A stretch of 64,000 bases of DNA from assembly GCA_902781455.1 (NCBI GenBank), contig CACZJF010000003.1:62001-126000 (forward strand). The letters are read 5' to 3'. The DNA comes from an uncultured Lachnospiraceae bacterium (GTDB lineage: Bacteria > Bacillota > Clostridia > Lachnospirales > Lachnospiraceae). Of this stretch, positions 1 to 8,422 are shown piece after piece. The position numbers and the translations under genes are program-made. Under the pieces are notes generated by a model, which was not told the origin of the DNA, ran no database searches, and saw nothing but the letters and a program-made list of their open reading frames with translations. Each line of letters begins with the position of its first letter. The stretch's first letter is position 1.

Positions 1-1
1 C

Positions 2-94
2 ATCGTAGGTATCTCAGCAGGGGCTTCCACCCCAAACATATTAATCGAGGAGGTTTCAAATCTATGTCGGAAGAAAATTTTGCGGATCTTGTAG
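2..94 (+). CDS. ispH: 4-hydroxy-3-methylbut-2-enyl diphosphate reductase, C-terminal end (partial)
   Basis: This is the last 30 codons of a gene entering from the left edge. The reading frame begins IVGISAGASTPNILIEEV, which matches the conserved C-terminal end of IspH (LytB), the [4Fe-4S] enzyme of the last step of the methylerythritol phosphate isoprenoid pathway. The frame stops at TAG 92-94, so it overlaps the first 31 nt of rpsA. IspH directly upstream of, or fused to, an S1 protein is a known clostridial arrangement. Here the two are separate, overlapping frames. Only the tail is visible, so the assignment rests on the motif plus context. Confidence 0.8.
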   Translation: MVGISAGASTPNILIEEVSNLCRKKILRIL

Positions 95-1266
95 ACAATT
101 ACAGTAAGACCGTTCACAGCGGAGAGATTGTCGAGGGAGAAGTGATCGACGTTACACCCGATCAGATTGTCCTGAACATTCACAGCAAGTCAGACGGAAT
201 CATCACCAAGAATGAGTATTCGAATGATTCCAGCGTTGATCTGACAGAGGTCGTCAAGGTTGGCGATACCATGGAAGCGAAGGTCATCAAGGTCAATGAC
301 GGCGAAGGCCAGACGCTCCTTACCTACAAGAGGCTTGCGGCAGAGAAGGGCAACAAGCGTCTTGCTGAGGCGTTTGAGAATCATGAGATCCTGAAGGCAC
401 CGGTTGTGCAGGTTCCGAATGGCGGACTTGTTGCCGTTGTTGACGGCGCGCGTGTATTTATCCCGGCTTCTCTGGTTTCCGATACTTATGAGAAGAACCT
501 GGAGCGCTACAACGGTCAGGAGATCGAGTTTGTTGTCACGGAGTTTAACCTTCGCAGACACCGCATCATCGGCGACCGCAAGCAGATCCTTGTCGAGCGC
601 AAGAAAGAGCTCCAGAAGGAACTGTTCGAGCGCATCCATATCGGCGATACCGTAACGGGCATCGTGAAGAACGTCACCGATTTCGGCGCGTTCATCGATC
701 TGGGCGGAGCGGACGGACTCCTTCACATCTCAGAGATGAGCTGGGGCCATGTTGAGAACCCGAAGAAGGTTTTCAAGGTTGGCGAAGAAGTCACCGTTCT
801 GATCAAGAACATCAACGGAGAGAAGATTGCTCTTTCCATGAAGTTCCCGGGACAGAATCCGTGGCTGGATGCAGGTACGAAGTACGCGGTCGGAACCATC
901 GTGACCGGACGTGTTGCCCGCATGACAGACTTCGGCGCGTTCATCGAGCTGGAGCCGGGTGTGGATGCACTGCTGCATGTTTCCCAGATTTCCCGTGAGC
1001 ATGTGAACAAGCCGTCAGATGTTCTCAGGGTCGGACAGGAGATCGAGGCGAAGGTGGTTGACTTCAACCAGCAGGATCACAAGATCTCTCTGAGCATGAA
1101 GGCTCTGGAAGATATGGCGCCGAAGCATGACGAGATGGCGACCTCCATCGGGGATATCATTCCCGAGGAAGTAACCGCGGAAGAAGCTCCTGTTGAGGAA
1201 GCTGTCGCTGAGGAAGCAGCACCGGTCGAGGAAGCTGTTGCCCAGGAGGCTCCGGCAGAGGAGTAA
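64..1266 (+). CDS. rpsA: Ribosomal protein S1-like RNA-binding protein (400 aa)
   Basis: A four-repeat S1 protein, expected to bind mRNA on the 30S subunit. The S1 repeats lie near residues 16-85, 103-170, 190-260 and 275-348. Repeats 3 and 4 carry the classic VTDFGAFIDLGGADGLLHIS and MTDFGAFIELEPGVDALLHV signatures, while 1 and 2 are more divergent. The length fits the short S1 of low-GC Gram-positives rather than the six-repeat E. coli form. The last 40 or so residues are an acidic, Ala/Glu-rich tail with repeated EEA and VEEAV units. The start ATG 64 follows AGGAGG at 48-53, which lies inside the ispH frame, so the pair is probably translationally coupled. A strong hairpin terminator follows. 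Confidence 0.9.
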   Translation: MSEENFADLVDNYSKTVHSGEIVEGEVIDVTPDQIVLNIHSKSDGIITKNEYSNDSSVDLTEVVKVGDTMEAKVIKVNDGEGQTLLTYKRLAAEKGNKRLAEAFENHEILKAPVVQVPNGGLVAVVDGARVFIPASLVSDTYEKNLERYNGQEIEFVVTEFNLRRHRIIGDRKQILVERKKELQKELFERIHIGDTVTGIVKNVTDFGAFIDLGGADGLLHISEMSWGHVENPKKVFKVGEEVTVLIKNINGEKIALSMKFPGQNPWLDAGTKYAVGTIVTGRVARMTDFGAFIELEPGVDALLHVSQISREHVNKPSDVLRVGQEIEAKVVDFNQQDHKISLSMKALEDMAPKHDEMATSIGDIIPEEVTAEEAPVEEAVAEEAAPVEEAVAQEAPAEE

Positions 1267-1288
1267 GCCAGAATATCTGAATGAATGG

Positions 1289-1321
1289 AAGCTGCCGCAT
1301 CATTGTGATGCGGCAGCTTTT
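1289..1321. terminator. Bidirectional intrinsic terminator between convergent genes
   Basis: A 14-bp near-perfect stem (AAGCTGCCGCATCA / TGATGCGGCAGCTT) with a 3-nt loop is followed by T residues on the plus strand and preceded by an A-containing stretch for the minus strand. It ends rpsA. It also overlaps the last codons and stop of the convergent YprB-like gene. Confidence 0.85.
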
Positions 1322-2451
1322 ATGATGTCATGGACGTATGCTGCGATCAGGCCCGGATCCTGCACCATGCCGGGATCATATTCAAACCACCTGACCTTAT
1401 CTTTGCAGGATCTGGAAAAGACCGCCCTGTCTGACGCGTCACAGCCTTCCGGCAGCGGAAGAAAGACCCCCTCTTTTTTTACATAGCAGTTCTGCGCTTT
1501 TGCCTTTTCCCGGTGGGCGGGATCCACGAACGATGCGACACTTTTATGGATCGCCATGTCTTCTTCCGGAAGGTAGTAGTAGTTCCTGAAGTCCGGAAAG
1601 AAATGATACAGCGTTCCGGCACAGGGGCGGATGACTACGGCAGCGTTCCTTCCGGAAAAGGTAATGTCACAACAGTTTTCAAAAGAAAAGTGCACGGCAG
1701 TGGGAACCGGGAGCGCCAGTTCATAGGCAGCTTCCATCACCAGGCTGCCATCGTCACTTTGAAGTGTCCGGATCCGGACTGCGCCGTCCTGCTGTATGGC
1801 AAGGCTGTATCCGAGCAGCCCGGTCATGGCAAGCATTCCGAGCACATCTTCCTCATTATGCAGAAACAGCGCGTCAACCGCCGCTGAAGGGTCAGCCAGC
1901 TTCCGGTCCCGGACATCGCGGTAGACATCGATCAGCTGTCCGCCATTGTAGGGATCCTTCCTGCCGATCTGCAGGAATGCTTCCACCGATTTCTGGTTCA
2001 GCCTGTCCAGACCAAGCGCTTTTCTGAAAGGACGGATCTCCCGGTAAAGATCAACACTTGCCAGGCGGGACAGAGCATCCTCCAGCCCGTATGACATATA
2101 CTTTTCTTTCATGTAAGGCAGGTCAAAGCGGTCCCCGTTGAACTCGATGACCGTGTCATAATTCTTCAGAACACCGGCAAACTGTTCCAGCAGAAGGATC
2201 TCTTCCGCGCGGGATTCCGCCAGAAGCTGCGTAACGATCCACTCACCCCTTTTCTCTTCTCCGGCAGGGATGCCGTGCGAAGCTGCGCCGGCTGAAGAAA
2301 CGTTCACCGCCCAGCCGACCATGTACAGGCTGGAGGTGGAAGCGCGAAAGCCGGTGGTTTCGATATCAAAATAGATGACTCTGTCCGGGTCAAGTCCTGC
2401 TGCCGTCAGGTATTCCTGCGGGCAGACAGCGTAATGCGTTCTCGTTTTCAT
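1300..2451 (-). CDS. YprB-like RNase H-fold 3'-5' exonuclease domain protein
   Basis: A 383-aa protein of the RNase_H_2/YprB group. The N-terminal half contains a DEDD-type exonuclease fold: motif I YFDIETTG (near residue 29), motif II VIEFNGDRFDLPYMK (near residue 100) and motif III HNEEDVLGM (near residue 200), so all expected acidic residues are present. The C-terminal half (230-383) is the poorly characterised extension seen in this family. It is convergent to rpsA and shares the terminator, and its final AAASQ codons lie in the terminator stem. No ribosome binding site is visible before ATG 2451. A weak promoter-like TTGCGC-17-TACGAT ends only six bases before the ATG. The substrate is unknown. 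Confidence 0.75.
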   Translation of the reverse strand: MKTRTHYAVCPQEYLTAAGLDPDRVIYFDIETTGFRASTSSLYMVGWAVNVSSAGAASHGIPAGEEKRGEWIVTQLLAESRAEEILLLEQFAGVLKNYDTVIEFNGDRFDLPYMKEKYMSYGLEDALSRLASVDLYREIRPFRKALGLDRLNQKSVEAFLQIGRKDPYNGGQLIDVYRDVRDRKLADPSAAVDALFLHNEEDVLGMLAMTGLLGYSLAIQQDGAVRIRTLQSDDGSLVMEAAYELALPVPTAVHFSFENCCDITFSGRNAAVVIRPCAGTLYHFFPDFRNYYYLPEEDMAIHKSVASFVDPAHREKAKAQNCYVKKEGVFLPLPEGCDASDRAVFSRSCKDKVRWFEYDPGMVQDPGLIAAYVHDIIKAAASQ

Positions 2452-2589
2452 GCACGAATCGTATCACGAATCGGCGGATTGCGCAAAAGACCGCACTTGA
2501 AGTTGCGAAGGCTTTTTAATATGATGATCACAGGGACAAAAATCTGACAGATCAAACGAAAATATACGGGGAGGAAGGAGAAAAAGGAT

Positions 2590-3528
2590 ATGAGGAAACC
2601 GGTTCTTGTGATTATGGCAGCGGGCATGGGCAGCCGTTATGGCGGTTTGAAGCAGATTGATCCGGTAGATGAACAAGGACACATTATTATGGATTTCTCG
2701 ATCTATGACGCGCGCCGCGCCGGATTCGAGGAGGTCATATTTATCATCAAGAAGGAAAATGAGCAGCTTTTCCGTGAGGCGATCGGTGACAGGATCAGCC
2801 AGACCATGAAGGTTCATTACGCGTTCCAGGAACTGACGGATCTTCCGGAGGGAGTTGAGGTTCCTGAGGGAAGAAAGAAGCCATGGGGCACGGGGCATGC
2901 TGTACTGAGTGCGAGAGACCTGATTCACGGTCCGTTCGCTGTGATCAACGCAGACGATTATTACGGTGTGGAAGCGTTTCAGATCGTCTATGATTTCCTG
3001 ATGCAGGAGGCCGGTGATGATGCCGTGCAGGAGTATGTCATGGCAGGGTATCTTCTGAAAAACACCCTGACGGAGAATGGCTCCGTCGCGCGCGGTGTCT
3101 GTACGACCGATGCTTCCGGCAGCCTCACGTCCATCGTGGAGCGGACAAAGATCGTAAGGCAGGGAGAAGATGCAGCTTACCTGGCAGACGACGGTAAAAC
3201 ATGGATCCCGGTCAGCGGAGACAGCGTGGTTTCGATGAATATGTGGGGATTCCCGCTGTCCTTCCTGACACAGCTCAAAGCCCGGTTCCCCCTGTTCCTG
3301 GAGAAGGAGCTGAAAGAGAACCCGGCAGGCTGTGAGTACTTCCTTCCCTTTGTGGTCAATGACCTGATGGAAGAGGGAAAGGCGAAGGTGAAGGTGCTCA
3401 CCGTGCATGATGTCTGGCATGGCGTCACTTACGCGGAGGATAAGCAGGGAGTCGTCGAAGCCATGCAGGCCTTGAAGGAAGCCGGTGTCTATCCGGGTCT
3501 GCAGACAGAGCCGGCTGGAAAACGCTGA
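2590..3528 (+). CDS. NDP-sugar-pyrophosphorylase-like nucleotidyltransferase (312 aa)
   Basis: A GT-A fold nucleotidyltransferase. The N-terminus MAAGMGSRYGGLKQIDP is the nucleotide-binding loop of sugar-1-phosphate nucleotidyltransferases, with G-x-G-S-R and a following Lys. VINADDYYG (near residue 117) supplies the metal-binding Asp. The substrate cannot be read from sequence; relatives are annotated only as nucleotidyltransferases. The start ATG 2590 has GGAGAAAAAGGA just upstream, and GGGGAGGAAGG slightly further. The SNF transporter follows after about 25 nt and probably shares the transcript. The gene is divergent from the YprB-like gene. Confidence 0.75.
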   Translation: MRKPVLVIMAAGMGSRYGGLKQIDPVDEQGHIIMDFSIYDARRAGFEEVIFIIKKENEQLFREAIGDRISQTMKVHYAFQELTDLPEGVEVPEGRKKPWGTGHAVLSARDLIHGPFAVINADDYYGVEAFQIVYDFLMQEAGDDAVQEYVMAGYLLKNTLTENGSVARGVCTTDASGSLTSIVERTKIVRQGEDAAYLADDGKTWIPVSGDSVVSMNMWGFPLSFLTQLKARFPLFLEKELKENPAGCEYFLPFVVNDLMEEGKAKVKVLTVHDVWHGVTYAEDKQGVVEAMQALKEAGVYPGLQTEPAGKR

Positions 3529-3552
3529 TTACAACGTATGGAGGTTGACGAT

Positions 3553-4920
3553 TTGAATTCACAGAACAGAAACTCATTTTCCGGAAAAATCGGATTTGTG
3601 CTGGCGGCAGCCGGCGCTTCGGTGGGACTTGGGAACATCTGGCGGTTTCCGTATCTTGCCGCGAAGCATGGCGGAGGCGTGTTTCTGCTGGTCTACATTA
3701 TACTGGCGCTGACGTTCGGCTATAGCATGATCATTGCCGAGACAGCAATCGGACGTTCGACCGGAAAGAGCCCGGTCGGTGCTTTTAAAGTGTATGGGAA
3801 AAATGCGTCTGACACGGCAGGCGGCTGGATCAATGCCATTATTCCCATGCTGATTGTCCCGTATTATTCCGTGATCGGCGGGTGGGTCTGCAAGTACCTG
3901 TTCGTGTTTCTGTTTACAGACCTGAAAAAGGCTGCGTCAGACACTTTCTTTACGGACTTCATTACAAACGGTCCGGAAACCGTATTGTGGTTCATCGTCT
4001 TCGCGGCGATGGCCCTTGGGATCATATTTATGGGTGTCCAGAAAGGAATCGAGCGGGTGTCGCGGATCATGATGCCGCTCCTGGTTGTTCTGGCAGCGTT
4101 TATCTGCGTCTATTCCATCTCCAGACCGGGGGCTCTGGCAGGCGTGCGCTATTTTCTGATACCTGATTTCAGGCATTTTACCTGGAAGACAGTGACTTCC
4201 GCGATGGGGCAGATGTTCTATTCTCTGTCGATTGCCATGGGAATCCTGATCACATTTGGTTCCTATATGAAGAAGGACGTGTCGATCGAGGAGTCAACCA
4301 GACAGGTCGAGCTGTTTGACACAGGAATCGCCGTTATGGCTGCGCTGATGATCATTCCGGCAGTCTTTGCGTTCTCCGGAGGGGATGCCAAAGCACTGAA
4401 CAAAGGGCCTTCCCTGATGTTTGTCACGATGCCGAAGATCTTCGAGGGCATGGGGGCCGGAAGACTGATCGGCGTCCTGTTCTTCCTGCTGGTTCTGTTT
4501 GCAGCCCTCACCAGCGCCATTGCGCTGACAGAGAGCGTGGTTGCCACATTCTCGGACGAATTCGGCTGGAGCCGGAGCAAGGGTACGATTGTGACAGGCG
4601 TGATCATGATCGGGCTGGGACTGCTTTCCTGTCTGGGGTACGGACCGCTGGCAGGTGTCACAATCATCGGGATGCCGTTCCTGGATTTCTTTGACTTCCT
4701 GACCAATTCGGTCATGATGCCGATTGCGGCGTGCGCGATCTGCCTGTATGTGACCAGACGGATGGGGCTGGATCAGGTGGAGAAAGAGGTGACGCTCGGC
4801 GGAGCGCGCTTTGGCAGAAGAGCTGTCTTTCGTTTTATGATCCGCTGGCTGTGTCCGATTTTTGCCGTGATTATCCTGGTCAGCTCTGTGGCAGAGGCGT
4901 TTGGGTGGATTCGTTACTGA
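3553..4920 (+). CDS. Sodium-dependent transporter, neurotransmitter:sodium symporter (SNF) family
   Basis: A LeuT-fold secondary transporter. The N-terminal signature GFVLAAAGASVGLGNIWRFP is diagnostic of the family, followed by about eleven to twelve hydrophobic segments. Such proteins take up amino acids or related amines with Na+; the substrate is not predictable. An ATG exists at 3538, but it lies in the ribosome binding site (TGGAGG 3539-3544). I therefore prefer TTG 3553, eight bases after GGAGG, giving 455 aa beginning MNSQNRNSFSGKIG. It follows the nucleotidyltransferase and precedes the eno promoter. Confidence 0.85.
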   Translation: MNSQNRNSFSGKIGFVLAAAGASVGLGNIWRFPYLAAKHGGGVFLLVYIILALTFGYSMIIAETAIGRSTGKSPVGAFKVYGKNASDTAGGWINAIIPMLIVPYYSVIGGWVCKYLFVFLFTDLKKAASDTFFTDFITNGPETVLWFIVFAAMALGIIFMGVQKGIERVSRIMMPLLVVLAAFICVYSISRPGALAGVRYFLIPDFRHFTWKTVTSAMGQMFYSLSIAMGILITFGSYMKKDVSIEESTRQVELFDTGIAVMAALMIIPAVFAFSGGDAKALNKGPSLMFVTMPKIFEGMGAGRLIGVLFFLLVLFAALTSAIALTESVVATFSDEFGWSRSKGTIVTGVIMIGLGLLSCLGYGPLAGVTIIGMPFLDFFDFLTNSVMMPIAACAICLYVTRRMGLDQVEKEVTLGGARFGRRAVFRFMIRWLCPIFAVIILVSSVAEAFGWIRY

Positions 4921-4940
4921 CAAAGCATGCGGACGTTTAA

Positions 4941-6413
<1,473 letters not shown>

Positions 6414-6465
6414 TCCGTCTGACGGACCACTTCCATCTGTAGTGATCCTGTAATCATGAGAATCA

Positions 6466-6504
6466 CCCCGGGATCGTTCCTTGTGTTCGGTCCCGGGTTT
6501 TTTT
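6466..6504 (+). terminator. Intrinsic terminator of eno
   Basis: Stem CCCGGGA (6467-6473) / TCCCGGG (6491-6497) is followed by a run of seven T residues. Confidence 0.85.
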
Positions 6505-6507
6505 CAG

Positions 6508-6586
6508 CTCAGTGGGGGAGATTCCCGCCTCTATAGGTAGTGAGTAACGATTCTGTCTCAGTGGCGGGTGTCAATCCCCCACTGAG
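6508..6586. repeat. Nested palindrome (12-bp outer, 6-bp inner arms)
   Basis: CTCAGTGGGGGA at 6508-6519 is a perfect inverted repeat of TCCCCCACTGAG at 6575-6586. Inside it CCCGCC (6524-6529) pairs with GGCGGG (6563-6568). The apical part contains CTCTATAGGTAG. It lies in the 342-bp gap between eno and nnrDE, immediately after the eno terminator. The layout resembles a structured end of an IS200/IS605-type element or a small palindromic repeat, but no transposase remains, so the origin is undecided. Confidence 0.6.
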
Positions 6587-6610
6587 AGAAAGCCTCCGGC
6601 GGATCGCAGC

Positions 6611-6676
6611 CGCGCTCAGAGGAAGGTGCTTCGCACCGAGCGCGGCGCGGCAAGAACGCCGTTGGCGTTCTTGAAC
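6611..6676 (+). repeat. Intergenic hairpin repeat, copy 1
   Basis: A compound hairpin: GCCGCGCTC...GAGCGCGGC outside an inner GGTGC-TTC-GCACC, then a 10-bp stem CAAGAACGCC-GTT-GGCGTTCTTG (6651-6673). The core 6638-6663 matches 16494-16519 at 19 of 26 ungapped positions. The segment 6646-6665 matches the reverse complement of 23713-23732 at 19 of 20 positions. It therefore belongs to a dispersed family. The rest of the gap up to 6755 holds a small CACCA/TGGTG hairpin and the nnrDE ribosome binding site. Confidence 0.65.
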
Positions 6677-6755
6677 ATCACCAGTAGGATTGCCGGAGTG
6701 ATCACCAGAATGGTGCGGTTTTTCCATGGTTTGGTTTTTCACGGAGGATCTGGGT

Positions 6756-8258
6756 ATGAAATACCTGTTGAATGCACAGCAGATGAAAGCCTGTGATGAG
6801 GCAACGATAGAAAAGTTCAAAGTGCCGTCTCTGGTTCTGATGGAACGGGCAGCGCTGGCCGTGCGGGACGTGGTGCTCGAGCGGTATCCGGAAGCGCGCC
6901 GGATCCTGGTGCTGTGCGGCAGCGGGAACAACGGCGGCGACGGATATGCCGCGGCAAGACTTTTAAACCTTGCAGGAAGAACGGCAGAGGTTCTGTTTGT
7001 CGGAAAGCATGACAGCAGGACGCAGCAGACTGTCCTGCAGGCTGAGATTTTCCTCAGATACGGCGGCAGGGAACTGCCGGATGATGCTTCCTTCAAAGGG
7101 TATGACCTGATTCTGGACGCATTGTTCGGGATTGGCCTGAAGCGGGAAGTAATCGGCCGCTTCGCGGACGTGATCGGCGCGGTGAACCGGGTGGATACGC
7201 CCGTGATCGCCATTGACATCCCGTCGGGTGTCAGCGCGGATACAGGGCAGATCATGGGCTGTGCGGTCCGGGCGGATCTGACCGTGACGATGCAGTACGC
7301 AAAGCTCGGACAGATGCTGTATCCGGGTGCCGCCCTGTGCGGTGAGCTTCTGGTCCGGGACGTCGGGATCACCGATGAGCGTGTGGAGTGGGAGAATGAG
7401 CCGGTGTACGCGCTCGATCAGGATGACCTGAAGGATTTGCTTCCCGCCAGGCGTCCCGACGCGAATAAGGGTACCTGTGGGAGACTGCTTCTGATCGCCG
7501 GCGCGAAGGACATGGCAGGGGCTGCATGCCTTGCTGCCGGGGCAGCGCTTCGGAGTGGCTGCGGACTTGTGAAGATCCTGTCTGATGAGGCAAACCGTGT
7601 CATTCTGCAGACCGCTCTTCCGGAAGCACTCTTCGCGGCGTGGCCTGCGGACGGGAATATTGCCGCTCACCTGGAGTGGGCTGACGCGGTGGCGATCGGC
7701 CCGGGACTTGGCATGAGTGATCTGAGCCGTTCGATCCTTGCCGCTGTGCTGTCCGGATGGGCCGGACCGCTGGTGATTGACGCAGACGCACTGAATCTCA
7801 TCGCGAAGGACCGCTCGCTGATCAAAGAACTTCCCCTTTCCGCCGTGATCACGCCTCACCCGGGTGAAATGAGCCGGCTGAGTGCATTGTTCGAGGAGGA
7901 AGCATGGAGCGTACAGGAGGCTGCGGCATTTCCTGTACAGGCTGCAGTGCGCTGCAGTGAGGCGCTTGGCTGCATTACGGTCCTGAAGGGCGCCAGGACA
8001 GTCATCGCGGATTCCCTTCAGATCTGGCTGAATCTCTACGGGAATGACGGGATGGCCTGCGGCGGATCCGGAGATGTACTGACAGGCATCATCGGAAGCC
8101 TTCTGGCACAGGGAACAGACGCAGCCGACGCGGCGAAGGCAGGTGTACTCCTTCATGCACTGGCCGGAGATAAAGCAGCTTCTCTCCTTGGCCGGCGCGG
8201 CATGAAAGCAGGCGACCTGATCGGAAATCTGCCATCGGTTTATTGTCCGGAATTGTAA
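6756..8258 (+). CDS. nnrD: Bifunctional NAD(P)HX epimerase / ADP-dependent NAD(P)HX dehydratase
   Basis: A metabolite-repair enzyme that epimerises and dehydrates damaged NAD(P)H hydrates. Residues 1-210 are the YjeF_N (NnrE) epimerase domain, with LCGSGNNGGDGYAAARLL and DALFGIGLKREVIG. Residues 225-500 are the ribokinase-like NnrD dehydratase domain, with PDANKGTCGRLLLIAG, AIGPGLGM, VIDADALNLI, ITPHPGEMSRL and the C-terminal NDGMACGGSGDVLTGIIGSL signature. The frame is open from 6726, but GGAGG at 6743-6747 places the start at ATG 6756 (MKYLLNAQQMK), giving 500 aa, the usual fused length. It stands alone after the palindromic region. Confidence 0.92.
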   Translation: MKYLLNAQQMKACDEATIEKFKVPSLVLMERAALAVRDVVLERYPEARRILVLCGSGNNGGDGYAAARLLNLAGRTAEVLFVGKHDSRTQQTVLQAEIFLRYGGRELPDDASFKGYDLILDALFGIGLKREVIGRFADVIGAVNRVDTPVIAIDIPSGVSADTGQIMGCAVRADLTVTMQYAKLGQMLYPGAALCGELLVRDVGITDERVEWENEPVYALDQDDLKDLLPARRPDANKGTCGRLLLIAGAKDMAGAACLAAGAALRSGCGLVKILSDEANRVILQTALPEALFAAWPADGNIAAHLEWADAVAIGPGLGMSDLSRSILAAVLSGWAGPLVIDADALNLIAKDRSLIKELPLSAVITPHPGEMSRLSALFEEEAWSVQEAAAFPVQAAVRCSEALGCITVLKGARTVIADSLQIWLNLYGNDGMACGGSGDVLTGIIGSLLAQGTDAADAAKAGVLLHALAGDKAASLLGRRGMKAGDLIGNLPSVYCPEL

Positions 8259-8266
8259 GACGGTTA

Positions 8267-8295
8267 TTCTCCGAAAGAGCAGAATGGATTATAAT
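8267..8295 (+). promoter_or_regulatory. Probable promoter of the structured leader and GH13 gene
   Basis: TATAAT at 8290-8295 is a perfect -10 box. TTCTCC at 8267-8272 is a weak -35 at 17 bp. Initiation is predicted around 8302-8303, exactly where the closing helix of the structured RNA begins. Confidence 0.5.
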
Positions 8296-8302
8296 GATGT
8301 AA

Positions 8303-8389
8303 GGGTCAGAAGCCCTGAATCCGAGGCAAGCCAGCAACGCGAAGCTAGTCCTTTAGGGCTTGCCGGAGGATGCAAGGGGGTGCTGACCC
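8303..8389 (+). ncRNA. Structured leader RNA of unknown class upstream of the GH13 gene
   Basis: An 87-nt segment closed by GGGTCAG (8303-8309) / CTGACCC (8383-8389). Internal helices in register are CCCT/AGGG, ATCC/GGAT and GGCAAGCC (8325-8332) / GGCTTGCC (8357-8364), with a 24-nt apical region. A second 7-bp helix AAGCCCT (8310-8316) / AGGGCTT (8355-8361) would exclude the 8-bp one, as in a conformational switch. It begins at the predicted transcription start and ends 33 nt before the GH13 start codon. I compared it by eye with the SRP, 6S, T-box, SAM, c-di-GMP, THF, ZTP, cobalamin, guanidine and fluoride consensus motifs and none fits. Confidence 0.55.
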
Positions 8390-8422
8390 GTAAACCGGCG
8401 ATCTTCAGAAGGAGCGAAGACT

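Noticed and set aside
6509-7372. Minus-strand frame running from nnrDE into the palindrome block, ending GGLTPATETESLLTTYRGGN
   Set aside because: Most of it is antisense to the nnrDE epimerase domain and the end reads through stem-loop sequence. I considered a TnpB C-terminal remnant but no TnpB zinc-finger or catalytic motif is present.
8303-8389. SRP RNA, tRNA or a known riboswitch as identity of the leader RNA
   Set aside because: The SRP tetraloop region, tRNA T-arm and the conserved cores of the riboswitch classes I know are all missing.
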